Shown: positions 36,995-49,430, counted from the first letter of the stretch. The stretch: 64,000 nucleotides of DNA from Stomorhina lunata (GCA_933228675.1 OW121741.1:120614418-120678417); one strand, 5' to 3'. Made by a program: numbers and translations. Notes: a model not told the origin generated them from the sequence alone.

Positions 36995-39365
36995 TTTTAT
37001 TTTGAAAAATTTCTTATAAAATTTTTATATTGAAGAAATTTTAATAAAATTTTTATATTGAACATTTTTCTATAAAATTGTTATATAAAAAATTTTCTTT
37101 TTTTTTAATTTTTGTATTGAAAAATTGTCTATAAAATTTTTATGTTGAAAAATTTTCTATAAAATTTTTATGTTGAAAATTTTTCTATAAAATTTGTATA
37201 TTGAAAATTTTTCTATAAAATTTTTAAAATTTTTATATTGACAAAATTTCAATAAAATTTTTATATTGAAAATGTTTTTATTTAATTTTTAATATGAAAA
37301 AATTTCAATAAACTTTTTATATTGAAAATATTTATGTTTAAAATTTTTCTATAAAATTTTTTATTGAAAATGTTTTTTTCAATTTTTGTATTCAAAAATT
37401 TTCTATAAAATTTGTATATTGAAAATTTTTCTATAAAATTTGTATCTTGAAAAATTTTCTATAAAATTTTTATATTGAAAAAATTTCATTAGAAATTTTT
37501 ATATTGAACATTTTTGTATTAAGAATTTTTATAAAAAAAAATTACTATAAAATTTTTATAAAAAAAAATTTTTGTATTGAAAAATTTTATATAAAATATT
37601 TATATTGAAAAATTTTATATAAAATTTCTAATTTTCTATAAAATTTTTACATTGAAAATTTTTATAAAAAAAATTTTTGTATTGAAAAATTTTATATAAA
37701 ATTTTTACATTGAAACATTTTTATCTTGAAAAATTTTCTATAAAATTTTTATATTGGAAATATTTCAATAAAATTTTTATATTGAAAATTTTTATAAAAA
37801 AAATTTTTCTATAAAAAAAATTTTTGTATTGAAAAATTTTATATAAAATTTTTATATTGAAAAGTTTTCTATAAAATTTTTATATTGAAAATTTTTGTCT
37901 TGAAATATTTTCTATAAAACTCTTATATTGAAAAATTTTCAATAAAATTTGTGTATTGAAAAATTTTCTATAAAATTTTTATATCGAAAAAATTTCTAAA
38001 AAAATGTTTGTATTGAAAAATTTTATATAAAATTTTTATATTGAAAATTTTTCTATAAAATGTTTATATTGAAAATTGCTATCTTGAAACATTTTCTGTT
38101 AAATTTTTATGTGAAAAATTTTTCAATTGATTTTTTTTTAATTTTTGTTTTAAAAAATTTTCTATAAAATTTTTATATTGAATCATTTTCAATAAAATTT
38201 TTATATTGAAAATTTTTCAATCAAATTTTTGTATTGAAAAAGTTTCAATAAAATTTTGGTAGTGAACAATTTTCTATAAAATTTTTATATTGAAAATTGT
38301 TATCTTGAAACATTTTTTTTATTGTGAAAAATTTTTTAATTGATTTTTTTTTTAAATTTTTGTGTTGAAAAATTTTCTATAAAATTTTTATATTGAATCA
38401 TTTTCAATCAAATTTTTATATTGAAAATTTTTCTATAAAATTTTTATATTGAAAAAGTTTCAATAAATTTTTGTATTGAACAATTTTCTATAAAATTTTT
38501 GTATGGAAAATTTTTCTATAAAATTTTTATATTGAAAATTTTTCTATAAAATTTTTATATTGAAAAATTTTCTATAAAATTTTTATCTTGAAAAATTTTA
38601 TAAAATTTTTATCTTGAAAAATTTTCTATAAAATTTTTATCTTGAAAAATTTTCTATAAAATTTTTATATTGAAAATTTTTTCATAAAATATTGATATTG
38701 AAAAATTTTCTTAAAAATTTTTATCTTGAAAAATTTTCTGTAAAATTTTTATATTGAAAATTTTTCTATACCATTTTTATCTTGGAAAATTTTCTATAAA
38801 ATTTTGATATTGAAAATTTTTCTATAAAATTTTGATATTGGAAAATTTTCTATAAAATTTTTATATTGAAAATTTTTCTATAAAATTTTTATATTGAAAA
38901 TTTTGGTATTGAAAAATTTTCTATAAAATTTTTATATTGAAAAATTTTCTATAAAATTTTTATATGAAGAATTTTTTTATTGAAAAATTTCCTATAAAAT
39001 TTTCTATAAAATTTTAAAACTTAAAAATTTCAATAAAATTTTTATATTGGAAAAATATTTATATTAAAAATTTTGTTTTTAATTTTTGAGTTAAAAATTT
39101 TTCTAAAAAAAAAAATTAAAATTTTCTATAAAATTTTTATCTTGAAAAATTTCTATAAAAGTTTTGTATTGAAAATTTTTCCATTGAAAATTTTTCTATA
39201 AAATTTTTATATTAAAAATTTTCTATAAAATTTTTATATTAAAAATTTTCTATAAAATTTTTATATTAAAAAATTTTCTATAAAATTTTTATCTTGAATA
39301 ATTTTCTATAAAATTTTCCATAAAATTTTTATATTGAAATATTTCTATAACATTTTTATATAAAA
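36995..39365. repeat. 28-29-bp satellite, TTTTCTATAAAATTTTTATATTGAAA type
   Basis: A diverged array of about 80 units in which the palindrome is partly lost (CTATAAAA in place of CTATAGAAAA), with linker TTTATATTGAAAAA. A HOR-like cluster near 38090-38160 recurs near 38290-38360 (TATCTTGAAACATTTT). It continues beyond the inserted element at 39946-40165. Confidence 0.88.
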
Positions 39366-39371
39366 TTTTTT

Positions 39372-39945
39372 CTTCAAAAAGAAGTGTATTTGCATTTGAT
39401 CCCAAACCTGTTACATTTATTTATTAATGTAACAGATCAATTTATTGATAAAAAGCCAAAAAATGTTTGCGGAGAAACCAAATTCCTCGACGCGTTTCGA
39501 TGGTTGGTTAAGCCATCTCTTCAGGAGGATTATCCCCAATTTAGACAGATCGAAAACCTCGCATTATTACTAAATTTACAAACATAACTATTAAGAATTA
39601 TGTTCATAAACCAAAAGTAAAATCGTAGATTATCGACTGAACAAAAACAAACATTTTTCAGTTTTCATCTACCTTCACTTCCCACATTCTTGCTGTAGCC
39701 GTCGGCTACTATATGCAGAATGCTGTGAATGAAGGGGGGGTAAGATGTTTTAAAATAAACAAGTTTATTTTAAAAATAAGCTGAATGCATGCAGTTTTAT
39801 CAAAAAATAACAAATTAGTCGGGATGTAAATATTATTCAAAAAGAAGTGTATTTGCATTTAATCCCAAACCTGTTACATTTATTTATTAATGTAACAGAT
39901 CAATTTATTGATAAAAAGCCAAAAAATGTTTTCGTTAAAAAGTTT
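39372..39945 (-). mobile_element. Hammerhead-bearing retroelement, head-to-tail partial dimer
   Basis: Read on the minus strand. A segment of about 105 bp (39945-39836; TTTTTTGGCTTTTTATCAAT ... TTGGGATTAAATGC) is repeated at about 39470-39372 in direct orientation, 470 bp away. Between them lie about 300 bp of internal sequence and the hammerhead at 39484-39529. The upstream copy begins about 20 nt past the equivalent of the predicted cleavage site. No protein is encoded. Penelope-like elements and metazoan retrozymes are known to carry hammerheads and to form such tandem, pseudo-LTR structures; membership is inferred. Satellite flanks both sides. Confidence 0.72.
39484..39529 (-). ncRNA. Hammerhead ribozyme, type I with minimal stem III
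   Basis: Minus strand, 46 nt: stem I TCCTC, core CTGAAGA (fits CUGANGA), stem II GATGG, loop CTTAACCAA, stem II CCATC, GAA, then ACGCGT, C17, stem I GAGGA. All conserved core positions are present, and stems I and II are perfect 5-bp helices. ACGCGT can form only a two-pair stem III in a monomer but is self-complementary, so two copies could pair across stem III. This is known for minimal hammerheads of Penelope-like elements. Predicted cleavage is after the C of GTC, at 39489/39488. Confidence 0.85.
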
Positions 39946-40165
39946 TTAAAAATTTTTGTATTGAAAAAATTTTTATGTTGTAAATGTTTATATAAAAAAT
40001 TTTTGTATTGAAAAATTTTCTATAAAATTTTTATAATGAAAAATTTTTATCGTAAAAAATTTTCTACAAATTTTTTATGTTGAAAAAATTTTAATTAAAT
40101 GAATATATTGAAAATTTCTATTGAATTTTTTAATTTTTTGTATTGAAAAGTTTTCTATAAAATTC
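39946..40165. repeat. Continuation of the 28-29-bp satellite
   Basis: TTTTTGTATTGAAAAATTTT and TTCTATAAAATTTTTATAAT units, the same type as 36995-39365. The retroelement is therefore inserted near the right end of this array. Confidence 0.75.
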
Positions 40166-41292
40166 CTGAATACCCTTATTATGAAACTTGAACTCATAAT
40201 ATTTTTAATGGATATTACGAGGGCTGTTAGAAAATTTATTTACACAAACTATTTTAATTTATTGAGTGGCGGAAACGGAAGTTGCTGCATGATGGATTAC
40301 AGTTTTCTCTTGAACATTAAATCAATTACATACAATATTTGTCAGGAAGTTAAAGAGAACAATTTATGAACATTGACGATTAGATGCAGTGCACAGTGGG
40401 TTATCTAATAACTAAATTAATTTCATAATTATTCAACAGTAAAGCAGATATTGAGCTTCAAGCTTTATATTGCTCAACACTGTAATTGAATGACATGTCC
40501 ATTTTTAGAACAGTGAATCTGCGCTATCTGTTAAATGACATAAAAAGCTTTTTTACCTTTTAGAAGAAGAACGTAACCCAATTGCCATATTTACAATTGA
40601 ACCAGAGTAGCTTCGGATCAATTAATTGTCTTTACATGTAACTTAATAAAAATGGAAATAAAGTTTTCGAGAATATATAACAAATAACATAGGACTGTCA
40701 AGATTTACTTTAAGGGCTTAAATTTTTCCAAATAGTTACCCTAATACTTAGGTCAACATAACTCAATCGGTATGACCGTTTAAAAACTGCTAATTTATTT
40801 ACCTTCCACTTGTTAGCCTCTTTTTAGATCCTATCTAGGTCACCCATTTTAAATGCAGTAATTTTCATAATTTTCCATAATATTTATAAAATCATAATTT
40901 TCTACTTGAAATGTACGTACGGACTTGCATTTTATTGAATTTAATTGCTTTATAGAAATTTTCTATTTCATTTGACACAATTTAAGTAAATGGGAAATTT
41001 TGCAAATGTTGCTAAATGTATTCATCATCATTTTAATAATTATTTACTGGGACAATGTTAATAATGGTACAAAAAGAATAGAAACAAAAATTCAGACTAA
41101 TATAGAGCGAGGGAATAAAATGTAAATAGTATTCGAAAATATAATCGGATTAAATTTTTTTAACATTAAATAAATTTTGAATAAAGTTTATTTAAGGTTG
41201 AGTTTGCAAATTAGGAAGAATAGAAAATATGAGAAAAATACTTAAAGTTATGATAAAAGTACGCGAAGAAAATTTTGGTTATCTAAATGCTT
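40166..41292. other. AT-rich non-repetitive DNA with a SINE fragment
   Basis: No gene. A CACAGTGGGTTATC stretch near 40392 resembles the ends of some DNA transposons, but no partner was found. Confidence 0.55.
40459..40518 (-). mobile_element. SINE fragment, 3' body
   Basis: AAGCTTTATATTGCTCAACA, CTGTAATTG and ATTTTTAGAACAGTGAAT match, in order and orientation, 17652-17710 of the SINE at 17640-17899. The pol III promoter part is absent. Confidence 0.6.
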
Positions 41293-42301
41293 TAATAGTG
41301 GCTACACACTAGGCAACGCATTGTAACACTTGCCAATTTGACAAACTTCATTGTAGATTGCCTCGTTTGTATTAGTGTTTCTGATCTCATTATACCCTTC
41401 ACCACCATAGATGGAAAGGGTATTATAAGTTTGTGCTGATGTATGTAACGCATGGAAATATTTGTCTTAGACCCGCCTTTTAGTATACCAATAGGCTTAG
41501 AATCACTTGCTGAGTCGATTTAGCGATGTCCGTCCGTCTGGTTGGCTGACTGGACCCCTATGTAAACCTTGTAATCAAACTACAGGTCGCAATTCTAAAG
41601 ATAATTTGATGAAATTTGGCAAAGATCATTTTTTTGATAATGGGACCATGAAATTCGTCAAAATCGCTCCATTATTTATGGTACCTCCCATAGGTCCCAC
41701 TTCCCGGAATTGATATATTGGCCACAAATATCAATATTTTTTCATGAAATTTAAATCAACTACTGCTTATGTCAACTAAAATCACTGTACCAAATTTCGT
41801 TAAAATCGGTCCACATTTGACCATAGCTCCCATACAAACTTTTCTTTAAAAACGCACTAACTGAGACAAAAATCACTAAAAAGCTCGTAAATCTGAAGAT
41901 AATGGGAATTTTAAGTTTATATTTTACATAAATAATTTTTGTAACAACTGTACTCAATTTGCCAAATTTCGAGATAATCGGTCCACATTTGACCCTAGCT
42001 CTCATATAAGTCCAAATAATGTTTGTATGATGGCAAAATTTAGCAAATATTTGTCTTTATACAGAAAAAATTACACTTTTCACCTTAGTGGTGAAGGGTA
42101 TCGTATGGTCGGGCTTGACCGACTATAGCACTTTCTTACTTGTTTTGGATTAAATTTGAGATTTTTTTAACATTTGATATTTTGATATTATTGATGTTGC
42201 ATTTATGATTTCATTGTTAATTGCTGTGTATGTATCAAAACATGTAACCAGAATGACAAGTTCCTTGGCGTAAATGTATTGCATAGTGTGTATCCACTAT
42301 A
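41293..42301. mobile_element. DNA-transposon-like element with about 25-bp imperfect inverted ends
   Basis: Left end TAGTGGCTACACACTAGGCA (about 41296-41315). The right end complement reads TAGTGGATACACACTATGCA (about 42280-42299). Ends of this type suit a hAT-like or similar non-autonomous element. No target duplication was recognised and no transposase is encoded. Most of the interior is taken up by a second repeat (41391-42145), so this is a nested insertion. Confidence 0.6.
41391..42145. mobile_element. Interspersed fly repeat with ATACCCTTCACCAC inverted ends
   Basis: ATACCCTTCACCAC at 41392-41405 is inverted at 42088-42101, followed by a GGTCGGGCTTGACC hairpin and ACTTTCTTACTTGTTTT. 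The interior holds two copies of a segment of about 35 bp with ATCGGTCCACATTTGACC (about 41804 and 41979). From memory, such sequences are widespread, high-copy, non-autonomous repeats in higher Diptera; I cannot name the family. It is inserted in the element at 41293-42301. Confidence 0.65.
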
Positions 42302-42302
42302 A

Positions 42303-42898
42303 GGAAGGCAGTAATGAATTCTTTTCTACTTAACTGCTTCTTTAAGTCATGATTTTTGTTCGAAAATCATTTGAAAATTAATTTTACAATTCCTTCCTTT
42401 ACTTTATTACTTCTTGGTAAGTGAGTGAGGAAGTAGGTCAAAATTTTGTTCGGAACATTTTTAAAATCATTTTTTATTTAAATACAATTTAAAACCATTT
42501 AGAAAATTTTCAAAGAAAGTGATTTCCATGTTTCTACCATCTCGTAAACTTAAACGCTTTAAGGTAATAAATCATCATCTAATATTTCTAAATGTGAGTT
42601 TTTCGCACAATTTAATAATTTACAACACCTGTCGCCCATCAACTTTATATTGATGTTACTCATACGAGTGAATTATTTAATTTTATTGTTTTATTTTTTT
42701 ATAGCCAAAACATAAAAAACTTCAGATTCTATTTTATGGTATTTTTACGCAACTATTATTCCACCTTGTGATTCATTCTGCGTTGAGAGATGATAAAAAA
42801 AATCTATTCTTTTCAAATAAAAATATGTTTCACCAGAACAAAGAATTGATTGTTACGGATCATAAACAATGAAATATTTAAATAAATAAAAACATAAA
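42303..42898. other. AT-rich non-repetitive DNA, no gene seen
   Basis: Contains CTTCTTGGTAAGTGAG at about 42411, a good donor-like string, but the preceding dinucleotide is TG and not AG. No gene. Confidence 0.6.
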
Positions 42899-44878
42899 GG
42901 AAGTGCGGGTAATTTGGTATAGAAAATTTTTATATAAAATTTTTGTTATAAAATTTTTTTATAGAAAATTTTTGGTATAAAATTGTTCTAAGAAAATTTG
43001 TGGTATAAAATTTTTCTTCAGAAAATTGTTGGTATAAAATTGTTCTAAGAAAATTTGTGGTATAAACTTTTTCTTTTTAGAAAATTTTTGCTATAAAATT
43101 GTTGGTTTAAAATTTTTCTTTAGAAAATTTTTGGTATTAAATGTTTCTTTAGAAAATTTTTGGTATAAATTTTTTTTATAGAAAATTTTTGATATAAAAT
43201 TGTTCTATAGAAAATTTTTGGTATAAAATTTTTTTATAGAAAATTTTTGATATAAAATTGTTCTATAGAAAATCTTTGGTATAAAATTGTTCTTTAGAAA
43301 ATTGTTGATGGAAAATTGTTCTATAGAAAATTTTTGTTTTAAAATTTTTCTATAAAAAAGTTTAGGTGATTAAAAATTTTTCTATATAAAATTGTTGTTA
43401 AATTCTTATATAGAAAATTTTTGGTATAAAATTTTTCTATAGAAAATTTTTGATCTAAAATTGTTCTATAGAAATTTTTTGGTAAAAATTGTTTTATAGA
43501 AAATTTTTGTTATAAAAATTTTTTAAAGAAAATTTTTGGTATAAAATTGTTCTATGGAAAATTTTTGGTATTAAATTGTTCTATAGAAAATTTTTGGTGT
43601 AAAATTTTTTTTTTTAGAAAATTTTTGATATAAATTTTTGGAATGAAAATGTTCTATAAAAAAATTTTTGGTATAAAATTGTTCTATGGAAAATTTTTGG
43701 TATAAAATTCTTCTATAGAAAATTTTTGGTATAAAATTGTTCTATAAAAATTTTTGGAATAAAATTGTTCTATAGGAAATTTTTGGGACAAAATTGTTAT
43801 ATAAAAAGTTTTTGGTATAAAATTGTCCTATAGAAAGTTTTTGTTTTAAAAATTTTCTGTAGAAAATTTAAGGTATTAAATTTTTCTACATAAAATTGAT
43901 GTTGTAAAATTTTAATATAGAAAATTTTTGGTATACAATTTTTCTATGAAAGTTTTTGGTATAAAATCTTTCTAAAGAAAATTTTTGTTATAAAATCTTT
44001 TTATAGAAAATTTTTGGTATAAAATCTTTCTATAGAAAATTGTTGGTATAAAATTGTTTTATAGAAAATTTTTGGGACAAAATTGTTCTATAAAAAGTTT
44101 TTGGTATAAAATTGTTCTATAGAAAATTTTTGTTTTAAAGATTTTTTATAGAAAATTTAAGGTATAAAATTTTTCTACATAAAATTGATGTTGTAAAATT
44201 TTAATATAGAAAATTTTTGGTATACAATTTTTCTTTAGAAAATTTTTGGTATACAATTTTTCTATAGAAAATTTTTGGTATAAAATTGTTCTGTAGAAAA
44301 TTTTTGGAATAAAATTGTTCTATAGAAAATTTTTGGGACAAAATTATTCTATAAAAAGTTTTTGGTATAAAATTGTTCTATAGAAAATTTTTGTTTTAAA
44401 AATTTTCTATAGAAAATTTAAGGTATAAAATTTTTCTACATAAAATTGATGTTTTAAAATTTTAATATAGAAAATTTTTGGTATACAATTTTTCTTTAGA
44501 AAATTTTTGGTATAAAATTTTTCTATGAAAATTTTTGGTATAAAATCTTTCTATAGAAAATTTTTGGTATAAAATTTTTCTATAGAAAATCTTAAGTATA
44601 AAATTTTTCTATAGAAAATTTTTGGTATAAGATTGTTCAATAGAAAGTTTTTGCTTTAAAATTTGTCTATATAAAATTGTTGTTAAATTCTAATATAGAA
44701 CATTTTTGGTATATAATTTTTTAGATAAAATTTTTGATATAAAATTGTTCTATAGAAAATTTTTGGTATAAAATGTTTCTATTTAAAATTGTTGTTGTAA
44801 AATTGTAATATAGAAAATTTGTTGGCACAAATTTTTTCTTAAAAAAAGTTATAGTGGAAATGCGGGTAATTTGGTATA
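42899..44878. repeat. 29-bp satellite bounded by a 24-bp direct repeat
   Basis: Unit GGTATAAAATTGTTCTATAG plus AAAATTTTT. The array is bracketed by direct copies of GGAA(G/A)TGCGGGTAATTTGG followed by TATAG (42899 and 44855). Higher-order units start at GGGACAAAATTG (about 43785, 44074, 44335), spaced 289 and 261 bp, i.e. ten and nine basic units. Each includes the marker ACATAAAATTGATGTT. Confidence 0.88.
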
Positions 44879-45570
44879 GCTATTGGTTTTTAGATTGCCA
44901 AATGCTTAGAAGTTATGGAGTTACTTCCACTTTATTTCTAGCTCATCCCACTACAACGTCACATAATCTGTAGTCGTCATATTGTGACACCCAAGCTACA
45001 GTTAAGTTCTTCTAAAAGATTTAACAAAAGTTCTTTGCAGTCTTTCAACTTCTTTGATTTTGACTTGTTAATCCCAATTGTAGTCGGAAAACTCGAAAAT
45101 TTTCTTGGATATCCCAACATAACATTGAAAATTCCCTTCATTCGTAATTTTGATAAATTCCTTTATGACATTAAAAATCTCCTGCTAATCCAATTTGAAA
45201 GTTACAGCTATTTCAATGTTTTTTTTTTTTGTTTGAACCACTTTGTACTTTACAATACTCAGGGTACTTTGCATTACATATTTAAATACAAGTACATTTT
45301 TACATCACAATAATGTATCCTTAAGTACGTACATACATACATATGTTTGTGAATTGTTAATTTAATGAAGTACCAGAGTAAAATTCATTTTGTTTCGGAT
45401 TTTATGTTTTTTTTTTCGAGTTCAACTTTGAACAACTTTTGTTTTATTTTACACTTAAGTTAAATCTACATTATAAATATTTGTAATTAGTAGGTCATCA
45501 GTTAATTAGCATGAATACAATAGTTTAACAACATTTTTTTTAAATGTGGTAAAAAAATATAAACCAAACA
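44879..45570. other. Non-repetitive DNA; ORF of 109 codons not supported
   Basis: The frame at 44984-45313 matches no family I know, is rich in Phe, Leu, Asn and Tyr, and looks like AT-driven open sequence. A short ACATAC microsatellite is at about 45329-45343. Confidence 0.5.
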
Positions 45571-45574
45571 AATT

Positions 45575-48185
45575 TTTATACAGAAAAATTTTTATAACAA
45601 AATTCCTATAACAAAATTTTTACACAGAAAATTTTTGATAGACAAATTTTTATACCAAAAATTTTCGATAGACAAATTTTTATACCGAAAATTTTCTATT
45701 GAAAAATTTTGATACATACAATTTTGTATAGAAAAATTTGTATACCAAGAATTTTCTATAGAAAAATCTTTACACCGACAATTTTTAATAGAAAAATTTT
45801 TAGACTGAAACTTTTATGTAGAAAAAATTTTATATAGACAAATTTTTAAACACAAAATTTTCTATAGAAAAATTTTTAAACAGAAAAGTTTCTAATGAAA
45901 AATTTTTATGCAAAAAATTTTGTATATACAAGAATTTTCTATAGAAAAATCTTTACACCGAAAATTTTTAATAGAAAAATTTTTAGACTGAAACTTTTAT
46001 GTAGAAAAAATTTTATATAGACAAATTTTTAAACAGAAAAGTTTCTAATGAAAAATTTTTATGCAAAAAATTTTGTATATACAAATTTTTATGCGGAAAA
46101 TTTTCTATAGGCAAATTTTTCTATAGAAATTTTTAGACTAAAAATTTTCTACAGAAATTTTTTTTTAGAAAAATTTTTATACAGAAAATTTTCTAATAAA
46201 AAATATATATACAGAAAATTTTCTATAGAAAAATATTTTTACATTTTTACAATTTTTTATAGAAAAATTTTTCTACCGAAAATTTTTTATATAAATATTT
46301 TTATACAGAAAATTTTCTATAGAAAAATTTAAATACAGTAATTTCTCTATAGAATAATTTTCATAGAGAAAATTTTCGATAGAAAAATTGTTATACAGAA
46401 AAGTTTCAATAGACAAATTTGCATACAAAAAAATTTTTAATGAAAAATTTTATGCCGAAAATTGTCTATAGAAAAATTTTGCACGGAAAACTTTCTATAA
46501 AAAAATTTAATACCGAAAATTTTCCATTGAAAAATTTAATACCCAAAATTTTCCATAGAAAAATTTAATACCGAAAATTTTCTATACAAAATTTTTATAC
46601 CGAAAATTTTCTATACAAAATTTTTATACCGAAAATTTTCTATACAAAATTTTTATACCGAAAATTTTCTATACAAAATTTTTATACCGAAAATTTTCTA
46701 TAGAAAAATTTTATACCGAAAATTTTCTATAGAAAAATTTTATACCGAAAATTTTTTATAGAAAAATATGTACCCAAAATTTTTTATAGAAAAATTTTTT
46801 TATCAAAATTTTATAATTGTAAAATTTTTAAAACGAAATTTTTTATATAAACATTTTTCGATAGAAAAATTTTATTCCGAAAATTTTCTATAGAAAAATT
46901 TTGCACGGAAAACTTTCTATAGAAAAATTTAATACCGAAAATTTTCCATTGAAAAATTTAATACCCAAAATTTTTCATAGAAAAATTTTATACCCAAATT
47001 TTTCTATACAAAATTTTTATACCGAAAATTTTCTATACAAAATTTTTATACCGAAAATTTTCTATACAAAATTTTTTGTACCGAAAATTTTCTATAGAAA
47101 AATTTTATACCGAAAATTTTTTATAGAAAAATATGTACCCAAAATTTTTTATAGAAAATTTTTTTTTTTACCAAAATTTTCTATTGTAAAATTTTTAAAA
47201 CGAAATTTTTTATATAAACATTTTTCGATAGAAAAATTTTTATACAGAAAAGTTTCAATAGACAAATTTGCATACAAAAAATTTTTTAAAGGAAAATTTT
47301 ATACCGAAAATTTTCTATAGAAAAATTTTGCACGGAAAACTTTCTATAGAAAAATTGAATACCGAAAATTTTCCATTAAAAAATTTAATACCCAAAGTTT
47401 TCCATAGAAAAATTTTATACCGAAAATTTTCTATACAAAATTTTTATACCGAAAATTTTCTATACAAAATTTTTATACCGAAAATTTTCTATAGAAAAAT
47501 TTTATACCGAACATTTTTTATAGAAATATGTACCCAAAATTTTTTATAGAAATTTTTTTTACCAAAATTTTCTATTGTAAAATTTTTAAAACGAAATTTT
47601 TTATATAAACATTTTTCGATAGAAAAATTTTTATACAGAAAAGTTTCAATAGACAAATTTGCATACAAAAAATTTTTTAAAGGAAAATTTTATACCGAAA
47701 ATTTTCTATAGAAAAATTTTGCACGGAAAACTTTCTATAGAAAAATTTAATACCGAAAATTTTCTATAGAAAAATTTTATACCGAAAATTTTCTATAGAA
47801 AAATTTTATACCGAAAATTTTGTATAGAAAAATTTTATACCGAAAATTTTGTATAGAAAAATTTTATACCGAAAATTTTTTATAGAAAAATTTTATACCG
47901 AAAATTTTCTATAGAAAAATTTTATACCGAAAATTTTCTATAGACAAATTTTATACCGAAAATTTTCTATAGAAAAATTTTATACCGAAAATTTTATATA
48001 GAACAATTTTATACCGAAAATTTTCTATGGACTAATTTTATACCGAAAATTTTCTATAGAAAAGTTTTATACCTAAAATTTTTTATAGAAAAATATGTAC
48101 CCAAAATTTTTTATAGAAAATTTTTTTTACAAAAATTTTTTATTGTAAAATTTTTCAAACGAAATTTTTTATATAAACATTTTTA
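45575..48185. repeat. 29-bp palindromic satellite, ATACCGAAAATTTTC type, with higher-order units
   Basis: Core AAAATTTTCTATAGAAAAAT with linker TTTATACCG. The marker TTTGCACGGAAAACTTTCTA recurs at about 46481, 46903, 47330 and 47721, spaced 422, 427 and 391 bp. This shows higher-order repeats of about 14 units. A second marker (AAGTTTCAATAGACAAATTT) lies before three of them. The right end fades near 48185. Confidence 0.92.
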
Positions 48186-49430
48186 TTTCTTCGGAAAAAC
48201 TGTTATACTGAGGGTTTTTGAAATGTTGTATATAGAAATACAGATTTTCTAAAAAATACTTTCTTACTGAAATTTTTCTTTGCAAAAAAATGTTATATAC
48301 AGTTTTTTCTTTGAAAAAAAACTGTTATACATACACTTCCCTTAAAAAAATTATTATACTAAATTAGTCTTAAAAAAAAAACTTTTTTTTACTAGAATTT
48401 CCTTTATTCTTCACTATCTGCAAAAACAAACATGTTCTATTTAACCAAAATTAATTATTCTTTGCAACCGTAAAACACCCATCACGTTTTGAAATCAAAA
48501 AAGACAAAAGACTGAAATTAAAATACAAAATCTCCTGATAGCATCTCGCGTTTAGCTTAAGAGCAAAATTAACAAAATAAATATCAAATGAAATAGGTCT
48601 TTCAAATAAATTTCCACCAACGTTTTAAAACGTTTCCAACAATAACTCTCATGTGCCATTTTAAATTCTGCAGAGCTTTTCATTCTTTTTTACATGAAAC
48701 ATTAAAAAAAAAACGTAAAAAATACAAATATCTCTCATGAGTTGATGTAAAACAAAAAAAGTGTTTAAATAGTAGGAGTAAATTAAACACGCCTTAAGGG
48801 AATTTTCATATTTTTATTTTAATTTAAAATAAATATTTTTTTAAAAACAATCGCACATGCATTTAAATCATATTTCATAGGTTTTTACTGGTTGGCTTTA
48901 GCCCCTAAAGAATTGAGTTTCTGAGTAAAATGGAAAAAATATCGTTTAACAATTTTCGTATTGTGTGAGGCGTAATATATTTTACAATTGAAATTCAGAG
49001 TTATAATTTTTTTTAATCACAATTTACAATTCGAGACGTAATTTCTTTAGCATTTGGCAGAAATAAAATTTAATGAAAAATTTAATTTCAGGGTTTTTTG
49101 TTAAAAGTTATTTCCCATTGTTTTATCAGCTGTTTTTGATAAGTTTGAAATTATTTCAAAATTAGAATTTAAGATTTGTTACTAATTATAATTTTAACTT
49201 TATAACACTTTATGACTAAAAATCATGTAACACATTTTGCAATTTTAAATTAACACAACTAATCAAATTGTTGTCAAACATTTAATTTTTTCACACCTTA
49301 ACATTAACCTGATTTGTCAAACAAACCAAATCTTCTCATATGAAAATTTACATTTACAAATGTAAATGACATGTAGAGAAATTAACAAATTTTTAGCAAA
49401 AACGTTTGAAATATTTACCCTTAAGGAAAA
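48186..49430. other. AT-rich non-repetitive DNA, no gene seen
   Basis: No ORF, RNA gene or repeat recognised. Confidence 0.6.

Noticed and set aside
42395..42422. Recursive splice site candidate TTACTTCTTG|GTAAGTGAG.
   Set aside because: Good pyrimidine tract and donor, but the obligatory AG is TG.
44984..45313. 109-codon ORF as a gene.
   Set aside because: No family resemblance, and residue content is that expected from AT-rich random sequence.
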